From the NCBI RefSeq assembly GCF_040675875.1, contig NZ_JBEGII010000001.1, positions 744,001 through 808,000 on the forward strand: 64,000 nt of DNA, read 5' to 3'. The notes under the pieces are model-generated. The model was not told the origin of the DNA, did no database searches, and was given only the letters and a program-made list of their open reading frames with translations. The DNA comes from Microbacterium sp. LWO12-1.2 (GTDB lineage: Bacteria; Actinomycetota; Actinomycetes; Actinomycetales; Microbacteriaceae). This document shows, one piece after another, positions 15,636 to 25,656 of this stretch. Position numbers and translations under genes: made by a program. Each line of letters starts with the position of its first letter. The stretch's first letter is position 1.

Positions 15636-16940
15636 ATGCGCATTGCCGTCGTGGCCCTCGGAAAGATCGGGCTCCCCCTCGCACTCCAGTTCGCAGGCCA
15701 GGGCCACGAAGTGATCGGCGTCGATGTGAACGCCGGTCTCGTAGACCTCGTGAATCGTGGTGTGGAGCCGTTCCCCGGAGAAGCAGAGCTGCAGGAACGG
15801 CTGACGGCTGAGACCGTTGCGGGACGACTGCGCGCGACCACGGACTACGCCGAGGCGATTCCGTCCGCGGATGCGGTCGTGGTCGTGGTGCCGCTCTTCG
15901 TCAACGAGGAGACTGCCGAGCCGGAGTACGGCTGGATGGACCAGGCGACCGCATCGCTCGCAGCGCACCTTACACCGGGGACTCTCGTGTCGTACGAGAC
16001 GACTCTCCCCGTCGGTGTCACTCGCGGTCGTTGGAAGCCCATGATCGAGCGGATTTCGGGTCTGACCGAAGGAGAGGATTTCCACGTCGTCTTCTCCCCG
16101 GAGCGTGTATTCTCCGGCCGTATCTTCGCGGACCTCCGCAAGTACCCGAAGCTGATCGGAGGCCTGTCCGCGGAGGGTGCTCGTCGTGCGACCGAGTTCT
16201 ACGAGGCCGTGCTCGAGTTTGACGAGCGACCTGATCTCTCCCGTGCGAACGGCGTGTGGGACCTGGGCAGCGCGGAGGCCGCCGAGATGGCTAAGCTCGC
16301 CGAGACCACCTACCGTGACGTGAACATCGGTCTCGCTAATCAGTTCGCGCTCTTCGCGGGAGCGAATGGCATCGATGTGTACCAGGTGATCGAGGCCTGC
16401 AATTCTCAGGTCTTCAGCCACATCCATCGCCCCGGCATCGCCGTCGGCGGCCATTGCATCCCCGTGTACCCGAAGTTGTACCTCTCGACCGACCCTGATG
16501 CGAATATCGTCCGCACGGCACGGGAGTTCAACGAGTCGATGCCCGAGCGCCTGGTCGCCCAGGCGGCCGGCATGCTCGGAGACCTGTCGGGGCTGCAGGC
16601 CGTGGTGCTCGGTGCGGCATACCGTGGCGGTGTCAAGGAGACCGCATTCTCCGGTGTCTTCCCCACGGTCGCCGCTCTCGAGCAGCGCGGCGCTGTGGTG
16701 CGCGTGCACGATCCGCTCTACACCGATCAGGAGCTGCAGAGCCTCGGATTCGTGCCCTACTCCTTGGGGGAGGACGTCGATATCGCCATCGTCCAGACCG
16801 ATCACGCGGGCTACCGTGAGCTTGCGCCCGCGCAGCTCCCCGGGATAAGGCTGCTCGTCGATGGTCGCGCTGCTACAGACGCGGACCGCTGGGCAGGCAC
16901 TCCTCGTCTGGTGGTGGGCACCCCCGCCAGCGGATTGTGA
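15636..16940 (+). CDS. wecC: UDP-N-acetyl-D-mannosamine dehydrogenase (nucleotide-sugar dehydrogenase)
   Basis: A 434-residue UDP-sugar 6-dehydrogenase. The NAD-binding loop is ALGKIGLPLA near residue 8. YETTLPVGVT (119-129) and SPERV are family motifs. The central helix AKLAETTYRDVNIGLANQ carries the conserved Lys, and the catalytic Cys is near 274 in GGHCIPVYP. Pairing with wecB points to oxidation of UDP-ManNAc to UDP-ManNAcA with two NAD+. VALGKIG departs slightly from the usual GxGxxG at the first Gly. It acts in the cytosol and feeds the glycosyltransferases of the locus. Confidence 0.9.
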   Translation: MRIAVVALGKIGLPLALQFAGQGHEVIGVDVNAGLVDLVNRGVEPFPGEAELQERLTAETVAGRLRATTDYAEAIPSADAVVVVVPLFVNEETAEPEYGWMDQATASLAAHLTPGTLVSYETTLPVGVTRGRWKPMIERISGLTEGEDFHVVFSPERVFSGRIFADLRKYPKLIGGLSAEGARRATEFYEAVLEFDERPDLSRANGVWDLGSAEAAEMAKLAETTYRDVNIGLANQFALFAGANGIDVYQVIEACNSQVFSHIHRPGIAVGGHCIPVYPKLYLSTDPDANIVRTAREFNESMPERLVAQAAGMLGDLSGLQAVVLGAAYRGGVKETAFSGVFPTVAALEQRGAVVRVHDPLYTDQELQSLGFVPYSLGEDVDIAIVQTDHAGYRELAPAQLPGIRLLVDGRAATDADRWAGTPRLVVGTPASGL

Positions 16941-16966
16941 CGGCACGAACGGTCCGGCTCGGCTGA

Positions 16967-18136
<1,170 letters not shown>

Positions 18137-18146
18137 ACTCGACACT

Positions 18147-18965
18147 GTGAGTCACACTGCGGTCGGGGCACCGGGGACGCCCCGTAGATATCTGCATTCT
18201 CTGTGGCTTCTCTCCGCCCGCGACCTCAAGGTCCGCTACGCGACCAGCATGCTGGGCTACGTCTGGTCGGTGCTCGACCCGCTGGTGATGAGCCTGATCT
18301 ACTGGTTCGTCTTCACGCAGGTGTTCCACCGGGACGTGGGCGAGGAGCCGTACATCGTGTTCCTCATCAGCGCCCTGCTGCCGTGGGTGTGGTTCAACTC
18401 GTCTGTGAGCGACTTCACGCGTGCCTTCAAGAAGGACGCGAGATTGGTGCGATCGACCGCGATCCCGCGCACGATCTGGGTGAACCGGATCGTGCTGAGC
18501 AAGGGGATCGAGTACCTGTTCTCGCTCCCCGTGCTCGTGCTGTTCATCGTGATCAGCCTGCTGATGGAGACGAATCCCGACAACGTCGTCCAGGTCGGCT
18601 GGGGGATCCTGTGGATGCCGGTGGCGATGCTGTTGCAGGCGATCCTGCTGGTCGGGCTGGGACTGCTCATCGCGCCGCTCTGTGTCATGTACGTCGACCT
18701 CGAGCGGACCACGGCGTTGATCCTGCGGGCGATGTTCTACGCGACCCCCATCATCTACAACGTCACGGACCTTCCCGGAATCGCCCAGACGCTCGGGGCT
18801 TTCAACCCCCTCGCCGGGATCTTCATGCTGTACCGGATGGCGTTCTTCCCCGACCAGTGGAATCTGTTCACGCTCGTGATCAGCGTCGTGATGAGCCTGG
18901 CGATCCTCGCGCTCGGAGTCTGGGCATTCCGCCGGCTCGAGCGTCCCGTGCTGAAGGAGCTGTGA
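18147..18965 (+). CDS. wzm: ABC-2 polysaccharide/galactan exporter permease
   Basis: A 272-residue membrane protein with six predicted helices. The start RYLHSLWLLSARDLKVRY...LGYVWSVLDPL is characteristic of Wzm/TagG permeases, where a basic amphipathic N-terminus precedes helix 1. With the ATPase encoded next, it would move an undecaprenyl-linked glycan across the membrane. In mycobacteria the equivalent pair exports galactan. The gene ends one base into the ATG of wzt (TGATG), so the subunits are translationally coupled. Confidence 0.93.
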   Translation: MSHTAVGAPGTPRRYLHSLWLLSARDLKVRYATSMLGYVWSVLDPLVMSLIYWFVFTQVFHRDVGEEPYIVFLISALLPWVWFNSSVSDFTRAFKKDARLVRSTAIPRTIWVNRIVLSKGIEYLFSLPVLVLFIVISLLMETNPDNVVQVGWGILWMPVAMLLQAILLVGLGLLIAPLCVMYVDLERTTALILRAMFYATPIIYNVTDLPGIAQTLGAFNPLAGIFMLYRMAFFPDQWNLFTLVISVVMSLAILALGVWAFRRLERPVLKEL

Positions 18966-19699
18966 TGTCGGCGGCGATCGAAGTGCAGGGACTCGGCGTC
19001 CATTTCCGACGTAACAGACGAGGCAGTCGCAGCTTCAAGGACCTGTTCGGCGGAGCGTCGCGGAGGTCCCGGCCTGGCGAGTTCTGGGCGCTCCGAGACG
19101 TCTCCTTCACTGTGCAGTCGGGAGAGTCGATCGGCGTCGTCGGACGCAACGGGCAGGGCAAGTCCACGCTCCTCCGCCTCGTGGCCAAAGTGCTGCTGCC
19201 GGACGCGGGGACCGTCTCCGTCAACGGCGGGGTCGCGCCTCTGATCGAGATCACCGGCGGTTTCGTCGGAGATCTGACCGTCCGCGAGAACGTCCGTCTG
19301 ACGGCCGGCCTGCACGGCATGTCTCGTGACGAGGTGTCGCGTCGATACGACAGCATCATCGAGTTCGCCGAACTCCACGGCTTCGAGGAGACGCCGTACA
19401 AGCACCTCTCCAACGGCATGAAGGTGCGTCTTGCGTTCTCGGTCGTGTCGCAGCTCGACGAGCCGATTCTCCTGGTCGACGAGGTGCTCGCTGTCGGTGA
19501 CAAGGCCTTCCGGGAGAAGTGCTACACCCGCATAGACGAGTTGCTCGCCGAGGGGCGCACCCTGTTCTTCGTCAGCCACAACGAACGCGATCTCCGTCGC
19601 TTCTGCACGCGGGGACTGTATCTCGACAAGGGCGCTCTCGTGCTGGATGCACCGATCGCCGAGGTCCTCGACCGGTACAACGGCGACTACGCCGGCTGA
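18965..19699 (+). CDS. wzt: ABC exporter ATPase for lipid-linked glycan
   Basis: A 244-residue ATPase. Walker A GRNGQGKST lies near residue 62, the signature HLSNGMKVRLAFSV near 150, Walker B EPILLVDEVLAVGD near 165 and the H-loop VSHNERDL near 200. It stops right after the nucleotide-binding domain and lacks the C-terminal carbohydrate-binding domain of O9a-type Wzt. Export should therefore not need a modified non-reducing end, as in the TagH- and mycobacterial Wzt-type systems. It converges on the next gene through a bidirectional hairpin. Confidence 0.93.
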   Translation: MSAAIEVQGLGVHFRRNRRGSRSFKDLFGGASRRSRPGEFWALRDVSFTVQSGESIGVVGRNGQGKSTLLRLVAKVLLPDAGTVSVNGGVAPLIEITGGFVGDLTVRENVRLTAGLHGMSRDEVSRRYDSIIEFAELHGFEETPYKHLSNGMKVRLAFSVVSQLDEPILLVDEVLAVGDKAFREKCYTRIDELLAEGRTLFFVSHNERDLRRFCTRGLYLDKGALVLDAPIAEVLDRYNGDYAG

Positions 19700-19701
19700 T
19701 C

Positions 19702-19722
19702 GGTCGGGCTCAGAGCCCGACC
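19702..19722. terminator. Bidirectional hairpin between wzt and the stalked membrane protein gene
   Basis: GGTCGGGC (19702-19709) and GCCCGACC (19715-19722) form a perfect 8-bp stem with a 5-nt loop. The minus-strand stop codon lies in the loop. It separates convergent genes; there is no strong U tract on either side. Confidence 0.5.
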
Positions 19723-20303
19723 AGGGTCCGCAGGTCCTGCGCGGCCGCGCGGGCGGCGTCGACGGCCCCCGAGACGCCCGAGCCCGCGGAGACGGCTGAA
19801 CGGAGGTCAGAGAGGCGCTGGCTGTAGATTTCGAGGTCATCCCGCCATGCCTCCGCGATCGACGCCGGCGCCTGCGCGTCCGACAACCGTTGCGCGTCCT
19901 GCTGCAGGCTGTCGACCACAGGAAGAGCATCCTGGCCGCTCGCACCGGCGACGATGTCCAGACCGCGCAGCGCATCGTTGAGCCATCCGCTCACCTGACC
20001 GCGGAACGCCTCGATGGTCGGATCGACGACCGGAGGCGGGGTCACGACCGGTGCCGACGTCTCCGTGGAGGTGGGTGTGGGTGTCGGCGTCGGTGTGGTG
20101 CTCGACGAGGGGGAGGGCGTCGGCGTCGAGCTGGTGCCCGGCTCGGGCGCGGTACCGCGGGGCAGCACGAAGAACAGCACCAGACCCACGATGACGACCG
20201 CAGCCACGATGAGACCGATGATCAGCCACATCCGCCCGCGGTGCCGCGGTGCCGGAGGGATGGGTGCCCAGCGGAGTTCGGGCTGCGGGTCGCTCACGAT
20301 CAT
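19710..20303 (-). CDS. Single-pass membrane protein with Pro/Thr-rich stalk
   Basis: A 197-residue protein that I do not recognise. Residues 1-24 are cytosolic, 25-48 are a strong membrane helix (MWLIIGLIVAAVVIVGLVLF), 50-95 are a Thr/Pro/Ser-rich extracellular linker, and 96-197 are a helical domain rich in Ala, Asp and Gln with regular hydrophobic spacing. The start ATG overlaps the GlfT1 stop (ATGA), so it is co-translated with the galactofuranosyltransferases. That and the stalk suggest a surface or envelope role near the glycan, but no function can be named. Confidence 0.75.
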   Translation of the reverse strand: MIVSDPQPELRWAPIPPAPRHRGRMWLIIGLIVAAVVIVGLVLFFVLPRGTAPEPGTSSTPTPSPSSSTTPTPTPTPTSTETSAPVVTPPPVVDPTIEAFRGQVSGWLNDALRGLDIVAGASGQDALPVVDSLQQDAQRLSDAQAPASIAEAWRDDLEIYSQRLSDLRSAVSAGSGVSGAVDAARAAAQDLRTLVGL

Positions 20304-21262
20304 GCCTCCAGGGGTGCCATGGGCTGCCAGGTGCGGTCCCGACCGAGCTTGCCGCCTTCGCGGATGCCGCGGAACAGGTTGCTGGTCCCGCGCACCGTCC
20401 GCTCGACGAACACCAGGCGGATCAGCTCCTTGAAGAAGGTCGCCGTCGTGCCCAGGCCGAACAACACCGGGTTGTGGACGCCGTGTGCGCGGTAGTACTG
20501 CTTGATGAAAGCACGATTGCGCATGATGTAGAAGCGGTAGGCGTTGCTCGATGCGTTCATGTGGCGCACGCCCATGTCCCACTGCTTGATCTCGCGGGTG
20601 CGGCGGAGGACGAACTCGTCCACGATGACGGCGGTCGTCCTTCGCGAGGCCAGCCAGCCGTACATCTGGTCATCCCAGTAGATGAAGAACCGCGGGTCGG
20701 GTAGACCGATCTGCTGCACGATCGAGCGGTGGATGAACATGCCCTCGAAGCACCCGCTGTTCATCTCCTTGTACCCGGACTCATCGAAACCGGCCGGGGC
20801 GAAGGGAATCGGGATACCCATGCGCTCGGCGATGCGGTACTGCCAGTAGAACTCACTGCCGTCGTAGTCGTAGCGCCGTCCTTGGATGCTCTTGAAGCGG
20901 GGGGCCCACTTGCCCATCCTGGCCAGACCGTCGGGGAGCACTTCGACGTCGTCGTCCATCATCCAGATCCACTCGGATCCGAGCTCGTACGCGGTGCGCA
21001 TGCCTTCGCTGAATCCTCCGGAGCCACCGGTGTTCGTCTCGAGACGTCGATAGACGATCTCGGTGCCGAGTCGCTCCCGGAAGGACTCTACGACCTCTGT
21101 GGTGTCGTCCGCCGAGGCGTTGTCGATGATCACGACACGGCCAGGTTTCGGGTCCATGTCCGTGATGCTCGTCAGCAGTCCGGTGAGCAGATGCGAGCGG
21201 TTGAAGGTGACGATCACGATCGTCGCCGCGGTCGGATCGAATGCAGCGGGTGCCGCGGTCAT
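20300..21262 (-). CDS. glfT1: Galactofuranosyltransferase GlfT1-like (GT2)
   Basis: About 320 residues. GT-A start TIVIVTFNRSHLLTGLL, then TNTGGSGGFSEGM, the DDD motif in WIWMMDDDVEVLPDG, and FFIYWDDQMYGWLASR with the second acidic pair. These match the galactofuranosyltransferase subgroup of GT2 that also includes GlfT2. In mycobacteria GlfT1 adds the first Galf residues to the lipid-linked linker. The ATG overlaps the GlfT2 stop in ATGA, which decides this start over the ATG at 21289. The assignment as the priming rather than polymerising enzyme rests on size and pairing. Confidence 0.85.
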   Translation of the reverse strand: MTAAPAAFDPTAATIVIVTFNRSHLLTGLLTSITDMDPKPGRVVIIDNASADDTTEVVESFRERLGTEIVYRRLETNTGGSGGFSEGMRTAYELGSEWIWMMDDDVEVLPDGLARMGKWAPRFKSIQGRRYDYDGSEFYWQYRIAERMGIPIPFAPAGFDESGYKEMNSGCFEGMFIHRSIVQQIGLPDPRFFIYWDDQMYGWLASRRTTAVIVDEFVLRRTREIKQWDMGVRHMNASSNAYRFYIMRNRAFIKQYYRAHGVHNPVLFGLGTTATFFKELIRLVFVERTVRGTSNLFRGIREGGKLGRDRTWQPMAPLEA

Positions 21263-23169
21263 GCCTTCTCCTCGAAGATCTGCTGCCAAGACTGGGGGGA
21301 GACGAGCTCGGGAAGCGCGTCACGGTACTGCCTCTGGAGTTCTGGCCAGCGGCGGCGGAGCTCGCCATGTAGTCGGATCGACTCTCGCAGCATCTGCCGA
21401 TACTTGCGGCGGTCGCGGGTGTAGATGTTCTTCCCGGAGCCGTCCGCGGCGCTCACCAGAGCGCTGTCGAACGCAGGAACTCGCCACCAGTGCGCGTCTT
21501 CCTTGCCGAACTCGACCTCGGGCTGGGTGACGTTTTCCGGACGAGGTTCATGTAGCCAGTGCGAGAGCAGGGTCGACAGCGTGAATCGGCGCAACGCGAA
21601 TCCGGTGGGGGTGTCCAGCTCGTTCGGAGTCATCTGCTTGTACACCTGGCGTCCGCGGCGCGAATGCAGCACGGCGGACGGGTCGCGATGCACCACGGTT
21701 TCGGGGAAATCCGCGGCGAGGGCACGGGCGGCGGGCATCGCGGTGCCGATATTCCTGCGCAGGTGCAGCGGGCCGGACAGCACGTCGCGCAGCGCCATGG
21801 CGCGCAGAGCCACGGGGTAGTACTGCATCATCATCAGGTGCTTGAGGTCGACCCGTCGACTGTGCGTCAGCAAGCGCCCGCCGCGCGGGGCGTTCGAGTG
21901 AAGAAGTCCGGCGACGATGCGATTGCGGGCATGGAAGTACGCCTGCCAGTCGATCGTGTCGTCCTTGTTGACCCAGGAGACGTGCCAAAGGGCGACGCCG
22001 GGCATCGATACCGTGGGGAATCCCGCTTCCCCGGCGCGCAGGCAGAACTCGGCGTCATCCCACTTGATGAATGCGGGCAGAGAGAGGCCGACCTCGCGGA
22101 TCGCGGCAAGGGGGATCAGACACATCCACCACCCGTTGTAGTCGGCGTCCATGCGCATGTGCAGCAGCGTCGACTGCCGGAGGTTCGCGACGCCGAAGTC
22201 GTGCGGCATCTTCTCCTGGTAAAGGTTGCGCCACATGAACGGCGCCTCGTCGACGACCTCTGCCCATCCGTGCAGCTTGGGGCGGTCGAGCAGGTCGAAC
22301 ATGTGACCGCCGACGAGCACAGGTGTCGTGGCGTACTGCCCGAAGACGATCGAACGGCGCAGGGACTCCGGCTCCAGCCGGACGTCATCATCGAGCAACT
22401 GCACGAAGTCGCTCTCGGGACGCTGCAGGGTCTCGTGCATCGCGCGCGCGAACCCTCCAGAGCCTCCGAGGTTGGCCTGGCGGATCACCTGAAGGGTCTC
22501 GCCGAGGTCGGCGGCGACCTCGTCATAGCCGTCCTGGTCGGCGACGGTCTGGGTGCCCTGGTCGATCAGGAAGATGCGGTCGACAAACTCGAGCGCGTCC
22601 GGTGACGCCGCGAGCGCGCGCAGTGTCTCCACACAGTAGTCCGGCTTGTTGTAGGTCGTGATTCCGAGTGAGGCCTTGCCTGTGCGGGCGGGCTCCTGCT
22701 CAGTCGTCCACTCGGCGCCTTCGAGTACCGCATGCTTCTCGTCCGCGACTATGTCAAACCAGATCCAGCCGCCGTCGCTGTACTGGGTGAGCTCCAGGTC
22801 GAATGATGCCGAGGATTCGCCCGTGACCTCTCTCGTCGCGACGCGCTGGCGGATGCCGGAACCGTTCGACCGATATACGAGGATCGTCGCGGGACCCGTG
22901 GTGCGTACGGTGAGGCGGATTCGACGCACGCTGGTCCAGTGCTGCCAGTACGACGCTGGAAACGCGTTGAAGTAGGTGCCGAGCGACACGCGGCGACCCG
23001 CGATGATCCGAGCGCGATGCCGTCCCAGGATGTTGCCGAGGTGGGCACGATTGGACACGCGGACAGGTTCGCCCTCGATCACCGACCACGTCTCGGGGTC
23101 GGCATAAAGCGGCAGTAGATCGGGGTCGCGATCAAGCGGGAAGACGACATTCTGCAGGACGTGGACCAC
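21259..23169 (-). CDS. glfT2: Polymerising galactofuranosyltransferase GlfT2-like
   Basis: A 636-residue protein of the same length class as mycobacterial GlfT2 and with its domain order: an N-terminal beta-sandwich (about 1-160), a GT-A domain, and a helical C-terminus. Visible motifs are RQANLGGSGGFAR near 230, DDD near 260-262, YNGWWMC near 344-350, KWDDAEF near 369-375 and WHVSW with His near 396. In GlfT2 the corresponding residues bind metal and UDP-Galf and act as base. It would polymerise Galf from UDP-Galf made by Glf. It starts with GTG and has a GGAGA 8-9 nt upstream. It is first in a three-gene operon. Confidence 0.93.
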   Translation of the reverse strand: MVHVLQNVVFPLDRDPDLLPLYADPETWSVIEGEPVRVSNRAHLGNILGRHRARIIAGRRVSLGTYFNAFPASYWQHWTSVRRIRLTVRTTGPATILVYRSNGSGIRQRVATREVTGESSASFDLELTQYSDGGWIWFDIVADEKHAVLEGAEWTTEQEPARTGKASLGITTYNKPDYCVETLRALAASPDALEFVDRIFLIDQGTQTVADQDGYDEVAADLGETLQVIRQANLGGSGGFARAMHETLQRPESDFVQLLDDDVRLEPESLRRSIVFGQYATTPVLVGGHMFDLLDRPKLHGWAEVVDEAPFMWRNLYQEKMPHDFGVANLRQSTLLHMRMDADYNGWWMCLIPLAAIREVGLSLPAFIKWDDAEFCLRAGEAGFPTVSMPGVALWHVSWVNKDDTIDWQAYFHARNRIVAGLLHSNAPRGGRLLTHSRRVDLKHLMMMQYYPVALRAMALRDVLSGPLHLRRNIGTAMPAARALAADFPETVVHRDPSAVLHSRRGRQVYKQMTPNELDTPTGFALRRFTLSTLLSHWLHEPRPENVTQPEVEFGKEDAHWWRVPAFDSALVSAADGSGKNIYTRDRRKYRQMLRESIRLHGELRRRWPELQRQYRDALPELVSPQSWQQIFEEKA

Positions 23170-23241
23170 GGGGAGATTCTCCGATGTTGTTGCACCGACT
23201 GCCGCTTTCGCAGGAGGCAGTGGACTCGACGAGCAGAGAGT

Positions 23242-23247
23242 AGCCTA
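23242..23247 (-). promoter_or_regulatory. -10 box TAGGCT for the glfT2-glfT1 operon
   Basis: Minus-strand TAGGCT about 73 nt before the GTG of glfT2. It is the best -10 candidate in the 154-bp divergent region shared with galE. Confidence 0.4.
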
Positions 23248-23310
23248 CCGCCCGCCACCTTCGGATCTGCGGAGAGGCGAGGCCGCCCGCGTTCCACGGA
23301 GGCTCCGCGA

Positions 23311-23316
23311 TAGGAT
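23311..23316 (+). promoter_or_regulatory. -10 box TAGGAT for leaderless galE
   Basis: TAGGAT followed by 7 nt and ATG at 23324. It also overlaps the in-frame ATG at 23315, which argues that translation begins at 23324. Confidence 0.55.
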
Positions 23317-23323
23317 GACCGCG

Positions 23324-24313
23324 ATGAAGGTATTGATCACCGGCGGAGCCGGCTACATCGGATCCACAGTCGCAACCGCATGCATCGAGGCGGGAATCGA
23401 CACCGTGCTGATCGACGATCTGTCCACAGGTCGGCGGGCATTCGGTGAGGGACGCAATCTTTACGTCGGCGACATCGCGGACCGCGAGCTCGTGGCCACA
23501 GTGCTCTCGGAGCATCCGGACATCGACGCGGTCATCCACTGCGCAGCGCGGATCGTCGTGCCGGAATCCGTCGTGGATCCGCTGGGCTATTACGACGCGA
23601 ACGTGGGCAAGACCATCGTCCTGCTGCAGAGTCTGCGAGATGCCGGCGTCGGACGCATCGTGTTCAGCTCGTCCGCCGCGGTGTACGCGGGGGAGAGCGG
23701 CGCGGGAGTCGACGAGTCAGGCGTGCTCGCCCCCTCGAGCCCCTACGCCACGACCAAGGCCATGGTGGAGCAGATCCTCCACGATGCGGCGACCGCGGGA
23801 GACTTCCGCGCGATCGCGCTGCGCTACTTCAACCCCATCGGGGCCGACCCCCAGCTGCGCACGGGCCTGCAGAACCCGACCCCATCGCACGCTCTCGGGA
23901 TGATCATGCGGGCGAAGGCGGCGAACGAGCCGTTCTCGATCACCGGCACCGACTGGGCGACCAGGGACGGTTCAGGGCTGCGTGACTACATCCACGTCTG
24001 GGATCTCGCGCTCGCACATGTCGCCGCGGTGCAGCGGTTCGACGACGTCGCGCCCGAGGACGAGCCCTACCAGGTCATCAACATCGGAACGGGTGACGGC
24101 GTGACGGTGCGCGAGCTCGTCGCGGCGTTCGAACGCGTCACCGGTGAGGCACTGCCGGTCGTGGAGACCGCCCGTCGGCCGGGAGACCAGGCCGGTGCCT
24201 TCGCGATCGTGGACCGAGCGGCAGACGTGCTCGACTGGCGTGCAGAGCGATCCGTCGACGACGGTGTGCGGGACGCGCTCGCCTGGGCGGCCACGCTCCG
24301 CACTCTGGACTGA
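23324..24313 (+). CDS. galE: UDP-glucose 4-epimerase
   Basis: A 329-residue extended-SDR epimerase that converts UDP-glucose to UDP-galactose, the precursor for Glf. MKVLITGGAGYIGSTVA is the classical N-terminal NAD loop. SSSAAVY and SPYATTKAMVEQIL give the Ser and Tyr-x3-Lys catalytic residues; RYFNPIGAD and GLRDYIHVWDLALAHV are GalE-diagnostic. I start at ATG 23324 because it gives the canonical GalE N-terminus and sits 7 nt after a -10 box; ATG 23315 would add three residues. It lies next to the galactan genes. Confidence 0.95.
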   Translation: MKVLITGGAGYIGSTVATACIEAGIDTVLIDDLSTGRRAFGEGRNLYVGDIADRELVATVLSEHPDIDAVIHCAARIVVPESVVDPLGYYDANVGKTIVLLQSLRDAGVGRIVFSSSAAVYAGESGAGVDESGVLAPSSPYATTKAMVEQILHDAATAGDFRAIALRYFNPIGADPQLRTGLQNPTPSHALGMIMRAKAANEPFSITGTDWATRDGSGLRDYIHVWDLALAHVAAVQRFDDVAPEDEPYQVINIGTGDGVTVRELVAAFERVTGEALPVVETARRPGDQAGAFAIVDRAADVLDWRAERSVDDGVRDALAWAATLRTLD

Positions 24314-24357
24314 TGCGCCCGCGCTCGGGAGCGGCATCGTGACCGCGGCCGGGCGGC

Positions 24358-25656
24358 TCAGCTCTGCGGGCGCAACGTCGGGATGGCGCCCGTCTGCGCG
24401 GCATCGATGTTCTCGCGCCACGAGCGCGACTGGCCCGCACGCAGGGCGCACAGCACGAGCATGAACCAGCCGGCCCCGACCAGGGTGAAGCTCTCGAACA
24501 TCGAGTCGACGGCAAGGGTGACCAGGGTGATCGGCGTCCATGCGTAGACGACAGAGCGGCGCACGCTCGCGACGAGCCAGGACCGGATCAACGCCACTCC
24601 GCCCAGCAGGAGGAACAGCACGAGCCCCGCGGTGCCCAGCTGGAGGAGGACGTCGAAAAACGCGTTCAGGGCGCTCTGGTGATGATCGTCCAGCTGGAAG
24701 TTGATGTACGTGAAGGGGTACTCGCCGCGCGCCCACGCACCGAACCACCCCCACCCCTCGATCGGTTTCAGCGCGACGAAGTCGAGGATCGTGTTCCACA
24801 GGTCGCCGCGGAGCGAGAAGTCGGATCCGGCGTCGAGGAGGGCGATGATCTGGTGTCGCAGGGCGAACGCCACTGTCAGGGCGAGCGCCACCAGGATGCC
24901 GAGTACCCACTGCACCAGGTTGCGGCGCTCCGCAGAGGCGTGTCGCACGATGGTGAGCGCTGCGGTGACGACACCGACCGCGGCGGCGAGCACCAGTACG
25001 GTCGGTGATGCGGAGAGGAAGGCCAGGGCGCCGGCCAGCGCGATCGAGGCGACGGCCCTCGGCGCGTTCACCGACTGCGTCCGCCATTCGATCACGAACG
25101 TGATGAGGGCGAGCACCGCGATGAATCCCAGCATGTTCCGGCTGCCGAAGATGCCCTGGATCGGGCCGCCCTCGGCCAGATTCCCCTGGATGCCCAAGAA
25201 GGTGAACGGCACGTCCAACAGGATGCCGGACAGGATCTCGATGCCCAACGACACCGTGAGCAGCACGCGCAGGGTGTCGCCGATGGCGCGGACGGTCTGC
25301 AAGGTGTCTCGAATGTGGCCGACCGTCAGCGCCAGGAAGGCGAAGCCGAACAGCGACATCCAGCCGAAGAACGTCTCCGACCGATCGGTGGTCCACACCA
25401 GGCTGACCAGCGCCCAGCCGAGGAAGGCGAACAGCGACGAGGGGGCGATCCGCAGGGGGGACAGCTCATCGCGGCGCACCCAGAGGATCGCGGCGCCCAG
25501 CACGCACAGGATGGCGATGATCGTCGCGAGCGTGACCGCGGACGTCATCTGCTCGACCGCGAACGACCCGAACACCGCGCCGAGCACCGCGAGAGTGAAG
25601 GCGCGGGCCATCTCCACGGAGCCGAGCAGCCGGGCGAGGCGATACGCCGGCGTCAC
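24358..25656 (-). CDS. O-antigen ligase/polymerase family membrane protein (Wzy_C), copy 1
   Basis: A 432-residue protein with about ten to twelve membrane segments. A large extracytoplasmic loop around residues 280-330 contains PIEGWGWFGAW and DDHHQSALNAFFDVLLQLG, the His-bearing region typical of WaaL/Wzy_C proteins. Such proteins join or polymerise undecaprenyl-linked glycans on the outer face of the membrane. The start GTG overlaps the stop of the upstream paralogue (GTGA), and the reading upstream in frame is only antisense-type sequence. It could ligate the exported glycan to an acceptor such as peptidoglycan or a lipid. Confidence 0.85.
   Translation of the reverse strand: MTPAYRLARLLGSVEMARAFTLAVLGAVFGSFAVEQMTSAVTLATIIAILCVLGAAILWVRRDELSPLRIAPSSLFAFLGWALVSLVWTTDRSETFFGWMSLFGFAFLALTVGHIRDTLQTVRAIGDTLRVLLTVSLGIEILSGILLDVPFTFLGIQGNLAEGGPIQGIFGSRNMLGFIAVLALITFVIEWRTQSVNAPRAVASIALAGALAFLSASPTVLVLAAAVGVVTAALTIVRHASAERRNLVQWVLGILVALALTVAFALRHQIIALLDAGSDFSLRGDLWNTILDFVALKPIEGWGWFGAWARGEYPFTYINFQLDDHHQSALNAFFDVLLQLGTAGLVLFLLLGGVALIRSWLVASVRRSVVYAWTPITLVTLAVDSMFESFTLVGAGWFMLVLCALRAGQSRSWRENIDAAQTGAIPTLRPQS

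Noticed and set aside
20050..20110. GT-rich repeat in the stalked membrane protein gene as a phase-variable repeat
   Set aside because: The repeat is imperfect and encodes a Thr/Pro linker; units differ at the third position, so it is not a uniform slippage tract.
21559..22605. 348-codon open frame antisense to glfT2
   Set aside because: The minus-strand frame has all GlfT2 motifs; the plus-strand reading has no recognisable domain and no ribosome site.
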